In this document: positions 3,782 to 12,506 of the stretch, in pieces
Position numbering within the stretch: position 1 is the first letter of the stretch
Layout of the letters: each line of letters starts with the position of its first letter
NCBI GenBank assembly: GCA_036505615.1
Contig: DASXTB010000411.1
Location: forward strand, 1 to 12,793
From: DASXTB01 sp036505615
GTDB taxonomy: Bacteria > Acidobacteriota > UBA6911 > JACQSX01
Length of the DNA stretch: 12,793 nucleotides
Direction of reading: 5' to 3'
Notes under the pieces: model-generated
Told to the model about the DNA's origin: nothing
Databases searched by the model: none
The model's input: the letters and a program-made list of their open reading frames with translations, nothing else
Program-made: the position numbers and the translations under genes

Positions 3782-6700
3782 ATGTCTGATTTCCTCAAAA
3801 ACGTCTATCGAGAAAGGCATAATTTTGCCAAGATCAAGACTTCGTTCCCCATCCCGAATCTGCTGGAAGTGCAGAAAAAGTCGTACCAGCGGTTCCTCCA
3901 GATGGACTTGCTGCCCAGTGAGCGCGAGGATGCCGGCCTTCAGTCTGTTTTTAATTCGGTCTTTCCTATCACCGACTTTCGCGGCACCTCCTCGCTGGAA
4001 TTTGTGGACTATTCCATAGGCAACTGGGAGTGCAAGTGCGGAAAGCTAAGGGGCCTGGAACACCTGCGCGGCAAGTGCACACATTGTGGCGAGCCCATCG
4101 TGCTGAACCCCTACTCAATCGAGGATGTGGTCTGCAAGAAGTGCGGCACCTACAACCCGAATGATATTACGCGCTGCGACGACTGTGGCGATCCTGTCCA
4201 GCTGAACCTGAAGTACAACATCGAGGAATGCCAGGAGCGCGGCATGACGTATGCCGTGCCTCTAAAGGTCACCATTCGCCTGGTAGTTTGGGACAAGGAT
4301 CCGGACACCGAGGCGAAGACCATCCGCGACATCAAAGAACAGGAAGTTTACTTCGGCGACATTCCGCTGATGACGGAGAACGGCATCTTCATCATCAACG
4401 GGACTGAGCGGGTTATCGTCAGCCAGCTGCACCGTTCGCCGGGAGTGTTTTTTGAATCAACTCCGAGCAAGTCATTTTTTCTGGGCAAAATCATCCCTTA
4501 TCGAGGATCGTGGATCGAATTCGAATACGACATAAAGAATCTGCTTTATGTGCGCATCGACAGAAAGCGCAAATTCTTGGCCACCACTTTCCTTCGGGCC
4601 CTGGCTTCTCAGGCCGCCGCCCATCATCGCAAGCAGCTGGCGGATAAGGGTGTGGCCGCGGATGAAATTGAAGGGAAGGCCAAGAAATATCTGGCGCAGG
4701 CGGAATCCGATGAACAAATCTTGCGCGAATTTTACACCGTGTCGGAAATCAGGACCGACGGCAAAAGACTGTTTCGGGATCTGGATTCGAGCCTGATCGG
4801 TTTAAAGGTCTCCAACGACATTCACGATCCTAAATCTTCACGTAAGGTACTCCATCCGGGAAGCAAGAAGATCACGCATTCCATTTACACCACCCTGGAG
4901 AAGGCCGGCGTGAAAGAGATTGAAATCGGCGTGGAAGATCTTGAAGGCGCCTTCAGCGTGGGCGAAGTAGTGGATAAAAAGACGGGAGAAGTGATCCTGG
5001 AAGCCAACAACGAGGTGACCGCTTCCAAGTTGAATGCCGTCATCGAAGCCAAGATAGAGAAATTCTCGGTGTTTTTTCCGGAACGCGATGATATCGGGGT
5101 AGTCCTGTCCGAGACCCTCCGCAAGGATGCCGTCAAGACCTCCAACGAGTCGCTGATTGAGATTTACCGCAAGCAGCGGCCAGGAGACCCTCCGACGCTG
5201 GAAACTGCTACTCAGCTGTTCCACGGCATGTTTTTTGATCCGCGAAAATACGACTTTTCCAAAGTAGGGCGTCTGAAGTTCAACATCAAGCTGGGCCTCG
5301 ATACGCCGCTGGAAGAGCGCATCCTGTCGCCGCGCGACTTCTATGAAGTGATCCGATACCTGCTCAAGCTGCGCAAGAACATCGGGGCCGTTGACGACAT
5401 TGACCACCTGGGAAATCGTCGCGTCAGGGCCGTGGGCGAACTTCTGGAAAATCAATTCCGCATCGGCTTGGTACGGATGGAACGCGCCATCAAGGAGAAA
5501 ATGTCGGTGCATCAGGAGATGGCCACCGCCATGCCGCACGACCTGATCAACGCCAAACCGGTGATGGCTTCCATTCGCGAGTTCTTTGGCAGCAGCCAGT
5601 TGTCGCAGTTTATGGATCAGACCAACCCGCTTTCAGAGATTACCCACAAGCGCCGGCTGTCGGCTTTGGGGCCTGGCGGGTTGAGTCGGGAACGCGCCGG
5701 ATTTGAAGTACGCGACGTCCATCCCACTCATTACGGGCGCATCTGTCCCATCGAGACGCCGGAAGGGCCCAATATCGGGCTGATTTCGTCGCTCAGTTGC
5801 TACGCGCGCATCAACGAATACGGTTTCATTGAGTCTCCTTACCGTCGCGTCAAAGAGGGCTGGGTGACCGACTACGTTGTGGTCACCAATGCTGCAGATA
5901 CCAATCTGAAGATCGGCGGCCATTACACGTGGGATGAAGTAGAAAGCTTGAACCGGAAGATGAAGAAGACCCTCGCCCATAAGCGCGAGGCCGAATACGA
6001 GCCTTACGCTTTCTATATGACCGCCTGGGATGCCGACAAACACGTGATTGCTCAGGCAAACGTTGAACTGGACGAGAAGGGAAACATCCTGCAGGATCGC
6101 GTTAGCGCACGCCACCAGGGCAACTTCGTTTTCGCAACCCGTGAGGAAATCGAATACATCGACGTTTCTCCGAAACAACTGGTCAGCGTGGCCGCCAGCC
6201 TGATTCCGTTTCTCGAGCATGACGACGCCAACCGCGCCTTGATGGGATCCAACATGCAGCGGCAGGCAGTGCCGCTGGTGCGCGCCGAGGCTCCCTTTGT
6301 AGGAACAGGTATGGAATATATCGCTGCGCGAGACAGCGGCGCCGTCATTCTCTGCCGCCGGCCGGGTGTGGTCGACAGCGTGGATGCCGAGCGCATCATC
6401 GTGAGGGTGGAATCAGCCGACGGCGGCCCCAGCCGGGATGCCGGAGTCGATATCTACCAGCTGACGAAGTTCAAGCGGAGCAACCAGAACACCTGCATCA
6501 ACCAGAAGCCCCTGGTGCGCCGCGGCGATCGCGTAGATAAAGCCCAGGTGCTGGCCGACGGCCCATGTACGGAGAAGGGCGAGCTGGCGCTGGGACGCAA
6601 CGTGCTGGTGGCGTTCATGCCCTGGCGCGGTTATAACTTTGAGGACGCGATCCTGGTCAGTGAAAGGCTGGTCAAAGAAGATCTCTACACTTCGATCCAC

Positions 6701-8182
6701 ATCGAAGAACTGGAGATTGAAGCGCGCGATACAAAACTGGGCAGTGAGGAGATCACGCGGGACATACCCAACGTCAGCGATACAATCCTGAAAGATCTTG
6801 ATGAGAGCGGGATCATCCGCATTGGCGCCAAGGTCTCTCCGGGATCGATTTTGGTAGGAAAAGTGACGCCCAAAGGTGAAACGCAGTTGACGCCGGAGGA
6901 GAAGCTGCTGCGGGCCATCTTTGGTGAAAAGGCGGGTGATGTTCGAGACGCCTCCCTTTACACTCCGCCGGGAATAGAAGGCGTGGTCGTCGATGTGAAG
7001 ATTTTCTCCCGCAAAGGTGTGCCCAAGGATGAGCGGGCGACTCAAATCGAAAACCAGGAAAGCGCCAAACTGGAGAAGGATCTTAACGACGAAATCCGAA
7101 TTCTCAAGGATGAGCGCGACAAACGGCTGACCGACCTGCTAGTCGGCAAGAAACTGGCGATCAATCTCGCGGCAGGCGAGGAGACTTACAAGAAAGGTGA
7201 GAAAATTGCCCCCAAGATGTTGGAAGGTATGTCGCATTCCGCCCTGAAGAAAATCAAGGTCGAAGGGAAGGATGCGCAGGGCGAGTTTGAAAAAATTGAA
7301 GATAAGACCGAAAGGCAGATCGAGATCCTCAAGTCCCTCCACGAGGAGAAGCTTTCGCGTTTGAAGAAGGGTGATGAACTGCCTCCGGGCGTGATCAAGA
7401 TGGTCAAGGTCTATGTGGCCATGAAGCGGAAGCTTTCCGTGGGAGACAAGATGGCTGGCCGCCATGGCAACAAGGGCGTCATTGCGCGTATCCTGCCTGA
7501 AGAAGATATGCCTTACATGCCGGACGGGACTCCCGTTGAGATCGTCCTCAATCCGCTGGGCGTTCCCTCGCGCATGAACGTGGGCCAGATCATGGAAACG
7601 CATTTAGGATGGGCGGCTAAGGCGCTGGGTCTGCATTTTGCCACTCCGGTTTTCGACGGCGCCACCGAAGCGGAGATCAAGGGCCAACTGGAAAAGTCGA
7701 TCCTCCCGGTGACTGGGAAAACCGAACTGTACGACGGGATGACCGGCGAGAAATTCCAGCAGAAGGTCACTGTCGGCTATATCTACATGCTCAAGCTGTC
7801 GCACTTGGTGGACGATAAGATTCATGCGCGTTCCATCGGACCGTATTCGCTGATCACTCAACAGCCTCTCGGCGGGAAGGCTCAATTTGGCGGGCAGCGT
7901 TTCGGAGAAATGGAAGTATGGGCGCTCGAAGCGTACGGAGCCGCAAACATTCTGCAGGAGCTGCTGACGGCCAAGTCCGATGATGTGCAGGGCCGCGCCA
8001 AGATTTACGAGGCGATTGTTAAAGGCGAGTCCTCCTACAGCCCTGGAATCCCGGAATCGTTCAACGTGCTGATTCGCGAGCTTCAGAGCCTGGCCCTGGA
8101 TGTGGAGTTGATCGAAAGGGCCAAGAAGAAGGCACGCCGCGACACGAAGGAAATAGAAGAAGCGCAGGTGGCCGAAGGGTAA
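3782..8182 (+). CDS. rpoB: DNA-directed RNA polymerase subunit beta
   Basis: Beta forms one pincer of RNA polymerase and half of its active-site cleft. The product is 1466 residues, longer than E. coli (1342). The N-terminus SDFLKNVYRERHNFAKIKTS leads into the protrusion and lobe. Residues 81-145 are an added cysteine-rich segment, listed separately. The rifampicin pocket at about 603-640 (SSQLSQFMDQTNPLSEITHK onward) keeps Q609, D612, H622, R625 and S627, equivalent to E. coli Q513, D516, H526, R529 and S531. Active-site pieces include NFEDAILVSERLV (E954, D955), KMAGRHGNKG from K1223 to G1232, and DDKIHARS (H1348). A charged helical insertion at about 1081-1205 corresponds to the E. coli SI2 region. 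The C-terminal QPLGGKAQFGGQRFGEMEVW clamp motif is intact. The start is set by family homology and the Shine-Dalgarno at 3766-3771. rpoC follows after a hairpin-forming spacer. Confidence 0.98.
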   Translation: MSDFLKNVYRERHNFAKIKTSFPIPNLLEVQKKSYQRFLQMDLLPSEREDAGLQSVFNSVFPITDFRGTSSLEFVDYSIGNWECKCGKLRGLEHLRGKCTHCGEPIVLNPYSIEDVVCKKCGTYNPNDITRCDDCGDPVQLNLKYNIEECQERGMTYAVPLKVTIRLVVWDKDPDTEAKTIRDIKEQEVYFGDIPLMTENGIFIINGTERVIVSQLHRSPGVFFESTPSKSFFLGKIIPYRGSWIEFEYDIKNLLYVRIDRKRKFLATTFLRALASQAAAHHRKQLADKGVAADEIEGKAKKYLAQAESDEQILREFYTVSEIRTDGKRLFRDLDSSLIGLKVSNDIHDPKSSRKVLHPGSKKITHSIYTTLEKAGVKEIEIGVEDLEGAFSVGEVVDKKTGEVILEANNEVTASKLNAVIEAKIEKFSVFFPERDDIGVVLSETLRKDAVKTSNESLIEIYRKQRPGDPPTLETATQLFHGMFFDPRKYDFSKVGRLKFNIKLGLDTPLEERILSPRDFYEVIRYLLKLRKNIGAVDDIDHLGNRRVRAVGELLENQFRIGLVRMERAIKEKMSVHQEMATAMPHDLINAKPVMASIREFFGSSQLSQFMDQTNPLSEITHKRRLSALGPGGLSRERAGFEVRDVHPTHYGRICPIETPEGPNIGLISSLSCYARINEYGFIESPYRRVKEGWVTDYVVVTNAADTNLKIGGHYTWDEVESLNRKMKKTLAHKREAEYEPYAFYMTAWDADKHVIAQANVELDEKGNILQDRVSARHQGNFVFATREEIEYIDVSPKQLVSVAASLIPFLEHDDANRALMGSNMQRQAVPLVRAEAPFVGTGMEYIAARDSGAVILCRRPGVVDSVDAERIIVRVESADGGPSRDAGVDIYQLTKFKRSNQNTCINQKPLVRRGDRVDKAQVLADGPCTEKGELALGRNVLVAFMPWRGYNFEDAILVSERLVKEDLYTSIHIEELEIEARDTKLGSEEITRDIPNVSDTILKDLDESGIIRIGAKVSPGSILVGKVTPKGETQLTPEEKLLRAIFGEKAGDVRDASLYTPPGIEGVVVDVKIFSRKGVPKDERATQIENQESAKLEKDLNDEIRILKDERDKRLTDLLVGKKLAINLAAGEETYKKGEKIAPKMLEGMSHSALKKIKVEGKDAQGEFEKIEDKTERQIEILKSLHEEKLSRLKKGDELPPGVIKMVKVYVAMKRKLSVGDKMAGRHGNKGVIARILPEEDMPYMPDGTPVEIVLNPLGVPSRMNVGQIMETHLGWAAKALGLHFATPVFDGATEAEIKGQLEKSILPVTGKTELYDGMTGEKFQQKVTVGYIYMLKLSHLVDDKIHARSIGPYSLITQQPLGGKAQFGGQRFGEMEVWALEAYGAANILQELLTAKSDDVQGRAKIYEAIVKGESSYSPGIPESFNVLIRELQSLALDVELIERAKKKARRDTKEIEEAQVAEG
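4022..4216 (+). other. Double zinc-ribbon insertion in RpoB (residues 81-145)
   Basis: In E. coli beta the segment ...YRLGEPVFDVQEC... is continuous. Here about 61 extra residues lie between G80 and N146 of the matching segment. They hold eight cysteines in four pairs: C84-x-C86, C99-xx-C102, C118-xx-C121 and C132-xx-C135. That is the pattern of two four-cysteine zinc ribbons in a row. The first has the same spacing as the RpoC zinc-binding domain of this genome (C70, C72, C85, C88) and shares its WECxCGK opening. C150, just after, is the ordinary cysteine of the IEECQERGMTYA motif and not part of the insertion. Zinc binding is inferred from the pattern. Confidence 0.85.
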
Positions 8183-8262
8183 TTCGAATGACGAATTTCG
8201 AATGCGGAAATCGGAATGTGGGGTGTCACTCCGCATTCCAAATTCCGCATTCGCCATTCGAA
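8183..8262 (+). repeat. Large imperfect inverted repeat between rpoB and rpoC
   Basis: Three nested complementary arms fill nearly the whole spacer: TTCGAATG (8183-8190) with CATTCGAA (8255-8262); CGAATGCGGAA (8199-8209) with TTCCGCATTCG (8243-8253); and GGAATGTGG (8213-8221) with CCGCATTCC (8231-8239), with one wobble pair. The loop is about 9 bases. The words are variants of GGAATGCGG, also seen in the array after rpoC. The hairpin ends 3 bases before the rpoC Shine-Dalgarno and has no T-run, so it should not terminate transcription. It may be an RNase III or stability site, or simply a dispersed repeat. Confidence 0.85.
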
Positions 8263-8265
8263 AAC

Positions 8266-8270
8266 GGAGG
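8266..8270 (+). promoter_or_regulatory. rpoC Shine-Dalgarno GGAGG that sets a TTG start
   Basis: GGAGG lies 5 bases before the TTG at 8276. It decides the rpoC start against the in-frame ATG at 8216, which lies inside the hairpin repeat and would add 20 residues with no family resemblance. Confidence 0.88.
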
Positions 8271-8275
8271 GAATT

Positions 8276-11200
8276 TTGAAAGCATTTAAAGATCACACCG
8301 ACAAAGGAAATCTAATTCGGGATTTTGAAAGTATCCGTATTGGCCTGGCTTCTCCCGAAAAAATTCGAAGCTGGTCGAGCGGGGAAGTGACCAAGCCGGA
8401 GACGATCAACTACCGGACATTCAAGCCGGAAAGAGACGGTTTGTTTTGCGCGCGCATATTCGGTCCGGTGACGGATTGGGAGTGTCTGTGCGGCAAGTAC
8501 AAGCGCATGAAACACCGCGGCGTTATTTGCGATAAATGCGGCGTGGAAGTGACGCTTTCCAAAGTGCGGCGGGAGCGGCTCGGTCATATCGAATTGGCCA
8601 GCCCCTGCTCGCATGTCTGGTTTTTTAAGGGATTACCCAGCCGAATCGGCCACCTGCTTGACATGAGCCTCAAGGACCTTGAACGGGTCCTCTATTTTGA
8701 GGCCTATGTGGTTTTGGATCCGGGCGACGCCCAGTTGAAGGAAAGAGAACTGCTTACAGAAGAGCGTTACCGCGCTCTGCAGTCTGAATTCCCGGGCCGG
8801 TTTGAAGCCATGATGGGCGCCGAAGCCATCAAGGAATTGCTGAAGATGGTGGATGTGGATGCCATGGCCATCGATTTGCGCTTCCGGATGAAGAATGAGA
8901 CTTCACAGCTGAAGCGGTTGAAGTACGCCAAGCGGTTGAAGGTGGTGGATGCCTTCCGGAAATCGGGCAACAAGCCGGAGTGGATGATCCTGGATGTGAT
9001 TCCCGTCATTCCGCCTGAATTGCGCCCGCTGGTACCGCTGGACGGCGGGCGTTTCGCCACGTCGGACCTGAATGATTTGTATCGCCGCGTCATCAACCGC
9101 AACAATCGGTTGAAGAAGCTGATGGAGTTGCGCGCTCCGGAAGTGATCATCCGCAATGAAAAACGCATGCTGCAGGAAGCAGTGGATGCTCTTTTCGATA
9201 ATGGGCGGCGCGGCCGGGTGTTGCGCGGGGTTAAGAATCGGCCCCTCAAGTCGCTGAGCGACACGTTGAAGGGAAAACAAGGTCGCTTCCGCCAGAACCT
9301 CCTGGGAAAACGCGTCGATTATTCAGGGCGCTCGGTCATCGTGGTGGGGCCGGAGTTGAAGCTGCATCAATGCGGGCTTCCCAAGAAAATGGCGCTGGAG
9401 CTGTTCAAGCCGTTCATCTACAACCGGCTGGAAAAGGAAGGCCACGCCACCACGATCAAAGGCGCCAAAGAGATGGTGGAAAACCAGGAATCTATCGTGT
9501 GGGATATTCTGGAAGACGTGATCAAAGAGCATCCCGTGCTGCTGAATCGTGCGCCGACGCTGCACCGTCTTGGCATCCAGGCTTTTGAGCCGGTGCTGGT
9601 TGAAGGCAAGGCCATCAAGATTCACCCGCTGGTTTGCACCGCCTTCAATGCTGACTTTGACGGGGATCAGATGGCAGTTCACATCCCATTGTCTCCGGAA
9701 TCCCAGATCGAAGCGGCGGTATTAATGCTGGCAACTCAAAATCTTCTCTCTCCGGCTAATGGGACGCCGATAGCGGTTCCATCGCAGGACATCGTGCTGG
9801 GGTGTTATTACCTGACCCTTGCCAAGCCGGGCAGCAAGGGAGAAGGACGAGCCTTCCCGAACGCCGAGGACGTGGTGCACGCCTTGGAGGCGGAACACGT
9901 CGAGCTGCTCACTCCCATTACCTTGCGCTACACAGGGCGATTGATGGACTTGACGACGCAGTACGACGATCAGGCAGTGATGCGGGCAGACGTCCAGGAA
10001 GTGAAGAACAAGCTGATCAACACCACCGTGGGGCGGGTGATATTCAACGATCATCTCCCCAAGGAGATGCCCTTCGTCAACGGAGTATTGAAGAAGAAAG
10101 GTCTCGGTCAGCTGGTCAATTACTGTTATTTGCGCCATGGTGTCGATACCACCGTGGAGATGTTGGACGACCTTAAAGACTTGGGATTTCTTTATGCCAC
10201 CAAAGCTGGAATCAGCATCGGAATCGATGATCTGATTGTACCGGGCAACAAGGGCGAGCTGGTTTCACGCGCCAATGACGAGACCCGTGAGGTGGAGCAG
10301 CAGTACCAGGACGGCGCCATTACCAAGGGCGAACGGTATAACAAGGTTATCTCTATCTGGTCTGACGTCACTGAAAAGGTGGCCGACGAGATGTTCGAAG
10401 CCATGGCTAAGCACACTTCGGCGGAAGAGGAATTCAACCCCATTTACATGATGGCCGACTCGGGAGCCCGCGGCAGCAAGCAGCAGATTCGCCAGCTCGC
10501 AGGCATGCGCGGTCTGATGGCCAAGCCTTCGGGCGAAATCATCGAGACGCCGATCACGGCCAATTTCCGCGAAGGACTTACGGTGCTGCAGTATTTTATT
10601 TCCACCCACGGCGCGCGCAAGGGCCTGGCTGATACTGCCCTGAAAACGGCCGATTCAGGTTACCTGACGAGGCGCCTGGTGGATGTGGCACAGGACGTTA
10701 TCATCTCGGAAGAGGATTGCAAGACGCTCGATGGCATCACAGTTACTTCGATTGTTGAGGGCGGCGAGATCATCGAATCTTTGCGAGACCGTATCATCGG
10801 CCGCGTTTCTCAGGAAGAAGTCAAAGATCCGTTTACCGGTGAAATTCTGGTACGGACAAACCAGGAGATCACCGAGGACATTGCTTCTGACATCCAGGGG
10901 GCCGGAATTGAAAAGATGAAGATCCGTTCCGTGCTCACTTGCAAATCCAAGCGCGGTCTGTGCGTCAAGTGTTATGGGCGCAACCTGGCTTCAGGAAGGA
11001 TGGTCGAGCTGGGCGAAGCGGTGGGCGTAATCGCGGCGCAGTCGATCGGTGAGCCTGGGACGCAGCTGACCATGCGCACCTTCCACATCGGTGGAACTGC
11101 CAGCCGGATCGACGAGCAATCTACGGTGGAATCGAAGAATGCGGGGATCGTCAAGTTCCTCAGCGTCCAGCACGTGACCAACAAGGAGGGTTTCCTGGTG

Positions 11201-12421
11201 GTCATGAATCGAAACGGAGCGCTGGTGATTCACGATGAGAAGGGACGCGAACGCGAGCGTTACTCGCTGGTTTACGGTGCGACGCTAAAAGTGCAGGAGG
11301 GGCAATACATTGAGCCGGGAACGCAGCTGGTTGAGTGGGATCCCTTTACTTTTGCCATTCTAACGGAATTCGGCGGAACCATCGTCTTCAAGGACATCCT
11401 CGAAGGCGTCACCATGAAGGAGGAAGTCGACGAAGTTACCGGATTGTCGCGGCAAGTCATCACTGAGTCTCCGGACGAAAAACGCCAGCCGCAGATCCAG
11501 ATGAAGGATGCCAAAGGGAAGATCATCAAGACTTATCTGATGCCTTCCAAGGCGCACTTGATGGTAAACAGCGGAGACGAAGTCCATCCGGGTGACACGC
11601 TGGCTAAAATCCCGCGCGAAACCACAAAGACTAAGGATATTACCGGCGGTCTACCGCGCATCGTGGAGTTGTTTGAAGCGCGTAAGCCGAAGGAAACGGC
11701 CGTCATCACCGAAATTGACGGCGTGGTCCACTATGGCGGCCTGGTGCGCGGGCAGCGCAAAATCATCGTTGAGAACGAAAATCTAACTGCGGCGGAATAC
11801 TTGCTGCCGCGGGGCGTTCACGTCAATGTTCAGGAAGGCGAGTATGTCCACGCCGGCGAAGCTCTGATGGACGGCCCGCGTAACCCGCACGACATCCTGC
11901 GGGTCTTGGGGGAAAAGGAATTGCAGGCTTACCTGGTCAACGAAATCCAGGAGGTCTATCGCCTCCAGGGCGTCAACATCAACGATAAGCATATTGAGGT
12001 GATCGTCCGCCAGATGATGCGCTGGATCAAAGTTGAAGAAGTCGGCGACACGGAGTTCCTGCTTGAGGAACAGGTAGATAAGTTCAAGTTTCTGGAAGAG
12101 AACGAACGTGTGGAGACGGAAGGCGGCAAACCGGCCGTGGGACGTCCTCTGCTGTTGGGAATTACCAAGGCGTCGCTGAGCACTGATTCTTTCATTTCCG
12201 CGGCATCCTTCCAGGAAACCACGCGGGTGCTTACCGAAGCAGCCATCAGCGGCAAAATCGATTATCTGCGCGGTTTGAAAGAAAACGTCATTATGGGACG
12301 TTTGATTCCTGCCGGAACCGGACTGGAGCACTATCGCAACATCAAGCTGGAAGACGAGATTTATCCGGAACCAGAGAAACCGGAAGTGGTCCCTGAATTG
12401 GAGCTGGGACCGTTGGGCTAA
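8276..12421 (+). CDS. rpoC: DNA-directed RNA polymerase subunit beta'
   Basis: Beta' carries the catalytic magnesium site and the clamp. The product is 1381 residues from a TTG start. With this start the zinc-binding domain cysteines fall at 70, 72, 85 and 88, and the catalytic aspartates of NADFDGDQM at 460, 462 and 464, exactly the E. coli numbers, which strongly supports it. The second zinc site is C815, C889, C896 and C899. The bridge-helix region (GARGSKQQIRQLAGMRGLMA onward) and trigger-loop MRTFHIGG (933-940) are intact. The trigger loop is interrupted from about 944 to 1115 by a beta-sandwich-type insertion resembling E. coli SI3, after which TKDITGGLPRIVELFEARKP resumes. The C-terminus keeps LLGITKASLSTDSFISAASF and LRGLKENVIMGRLIPAGTG, then ends in an acidic, proline-rich tail of about 20 residues. 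It is one unsplit gene, not fused to rpoB. Confidence 0.98.
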   Translation: MKAFKDHTDKGNLIRDFESIRIGLASPEKIRSWSSGEVTKPETINYRTFKPERDGLFCARIFGPVTDWECLCGKYKRMKHRGVICDKCGVEVTLSKVRRERLGHIELASPCSHVWFFKGLPSRIGHLLDMSLKDLERVLYFEAYVVLDPGDAQLKERELLTEERYRALQSEFPGRFEAMMGAEAIKELLKMVDVDAMAIDLRFRMKNETSQLKRLKYAKRLKVVDAFRKSGNKPEWMILDVIPVIPPELRPLVPLDGGRFATSDLNDLYRRVINRNNRLKKLMELRAPEVIIRNEKRMLQEAVDALFDNGRRGRVLRGVKNRPLKSLSDTLKGKQGRFRQNLLGKRVDYSGRSVIVVGPELKLHQCGLPKKMALELFKPFIYNRLEKEGHATTIKGAKEMVENQESIVWDILEDVIKEHPVLLNRAPTLHRLGIQAFEPVLVEGKAIKIHPLVCTAFNADFDGDQMAVHIPLSPESQIEAAVLMLATQNLLSPANGTPIAVPSQDIVLGCYYLTLAKPGSKGEGRAFPNAEDVVHALEAEHVELLTPITLRYTGRLMDLTTQYDDQAVMRADVQEVKNKLINTTVGRVIFNDHLPKEMPFVNGVLKKKGLGQLVNYCYLRHGVDTTVEMLDDLKDLGFLYATKAGISIGIDDLIVPGNKGELVSRANDETREVEQQYQDGAITKGERYNKVISIWSDVTEKVADEMFEAMAKHTSAEEEFNPIYMMADSGARGSKQQIRQLAGMRGLMAKPSGEIIETPITANFREGLTVLQYFISTHGARKGLADTALKTADSGYLTRRLVDVAQDVIISEEDCKTLDGITVTSIVEGGEIIESLRDRIIGRVSQEEVKDPFTGEILVRTNQEITEDIASDIQGAGIEKMKIRSVLTCKSKRGLCVKCYGRNLASGRMVELGEAVGVIAAQSIGEPGTQLTMRTFHIGGTASRIDEQSTVESKNAGIVKFLSVQHVTNKEGFLVVMNRNGALVIHDEKGRERERYSLVYGATLKVQEGQYIEPGTQLVEWDPFTFAILTEFGGTIVFKDILEGVTMKEEVDEVTGLSRQVITESPDEKRQPQIQMKDAKGKIIKTYLMPSKAHLMVNSGDEVHPGDTLAKIPRETTKTKDITGGLPRIVELFEARKPKETAVITEIDGVVHYGGLVRGQRKIIVENENLTAAEYLLPRGVHVNVQEGEYVHAGEALMDGPRNPHDILRVLGEKELQAYLVNEIQEVYRLQGVNINDKHIEVIVRQMMRWIKVEEVGDTEFLLEEQVDKFKFLEENERVETEGGKPAVGRPLLLGITKASLSTDSFISAASFQETTRVLTEAAISGKIDYLRGLKENVIMGRLIPAGTGLEHYRNIKLEDEIYPEPEKPEVVPELELGPLG

Positions 12422-12429
12422 GCCTTTCG

Positions 12430-12506
12430 ATTGCGGAATGCGGATTGCGGATTGCCGAATGCGGATTGCCGAATGCGGAATGCGGATTGGGGAATGCGGA
12501 TTGTAG
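12430..12506. repeat. 7-bp tandem array A[A/T]TGCGG after rpoC
   Basis: Eleven consecutive heptamers follow the rpoC stop by 8 bases. Most are AATGCGG or ATTGCGG, with ATTGCCG twice, one ATTGGGG, and a decayed last unit ATTGTAG. The second base alternates irregularly between A and T. A 65-codon frame can be read through it, but its sequence is simply the repeat translated, with no ribosome binding site, and it is not listed as a gene. No transcription terminator is recognisable in it. Confidence 0.9.

Noticed and set aside
3558..3789. Two short frames (72 and 61 codons) in the rpoB leader
   Set aside because: They overlap each other, have no ribosome binding site, and show no recognisable protein features. 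A regulatory leader peptide cannot be excluded but is not supported.
8216..8275. ATG at 8216 as the rpoC start
   Set aside because: It lies inside the hairpin repeat, the 20 extra residues are repeat-derived, and the TTG at 8276 has a strong Shine-Dalgarno and gives E. coli-equal numbering of the zinc and catalytic residues.
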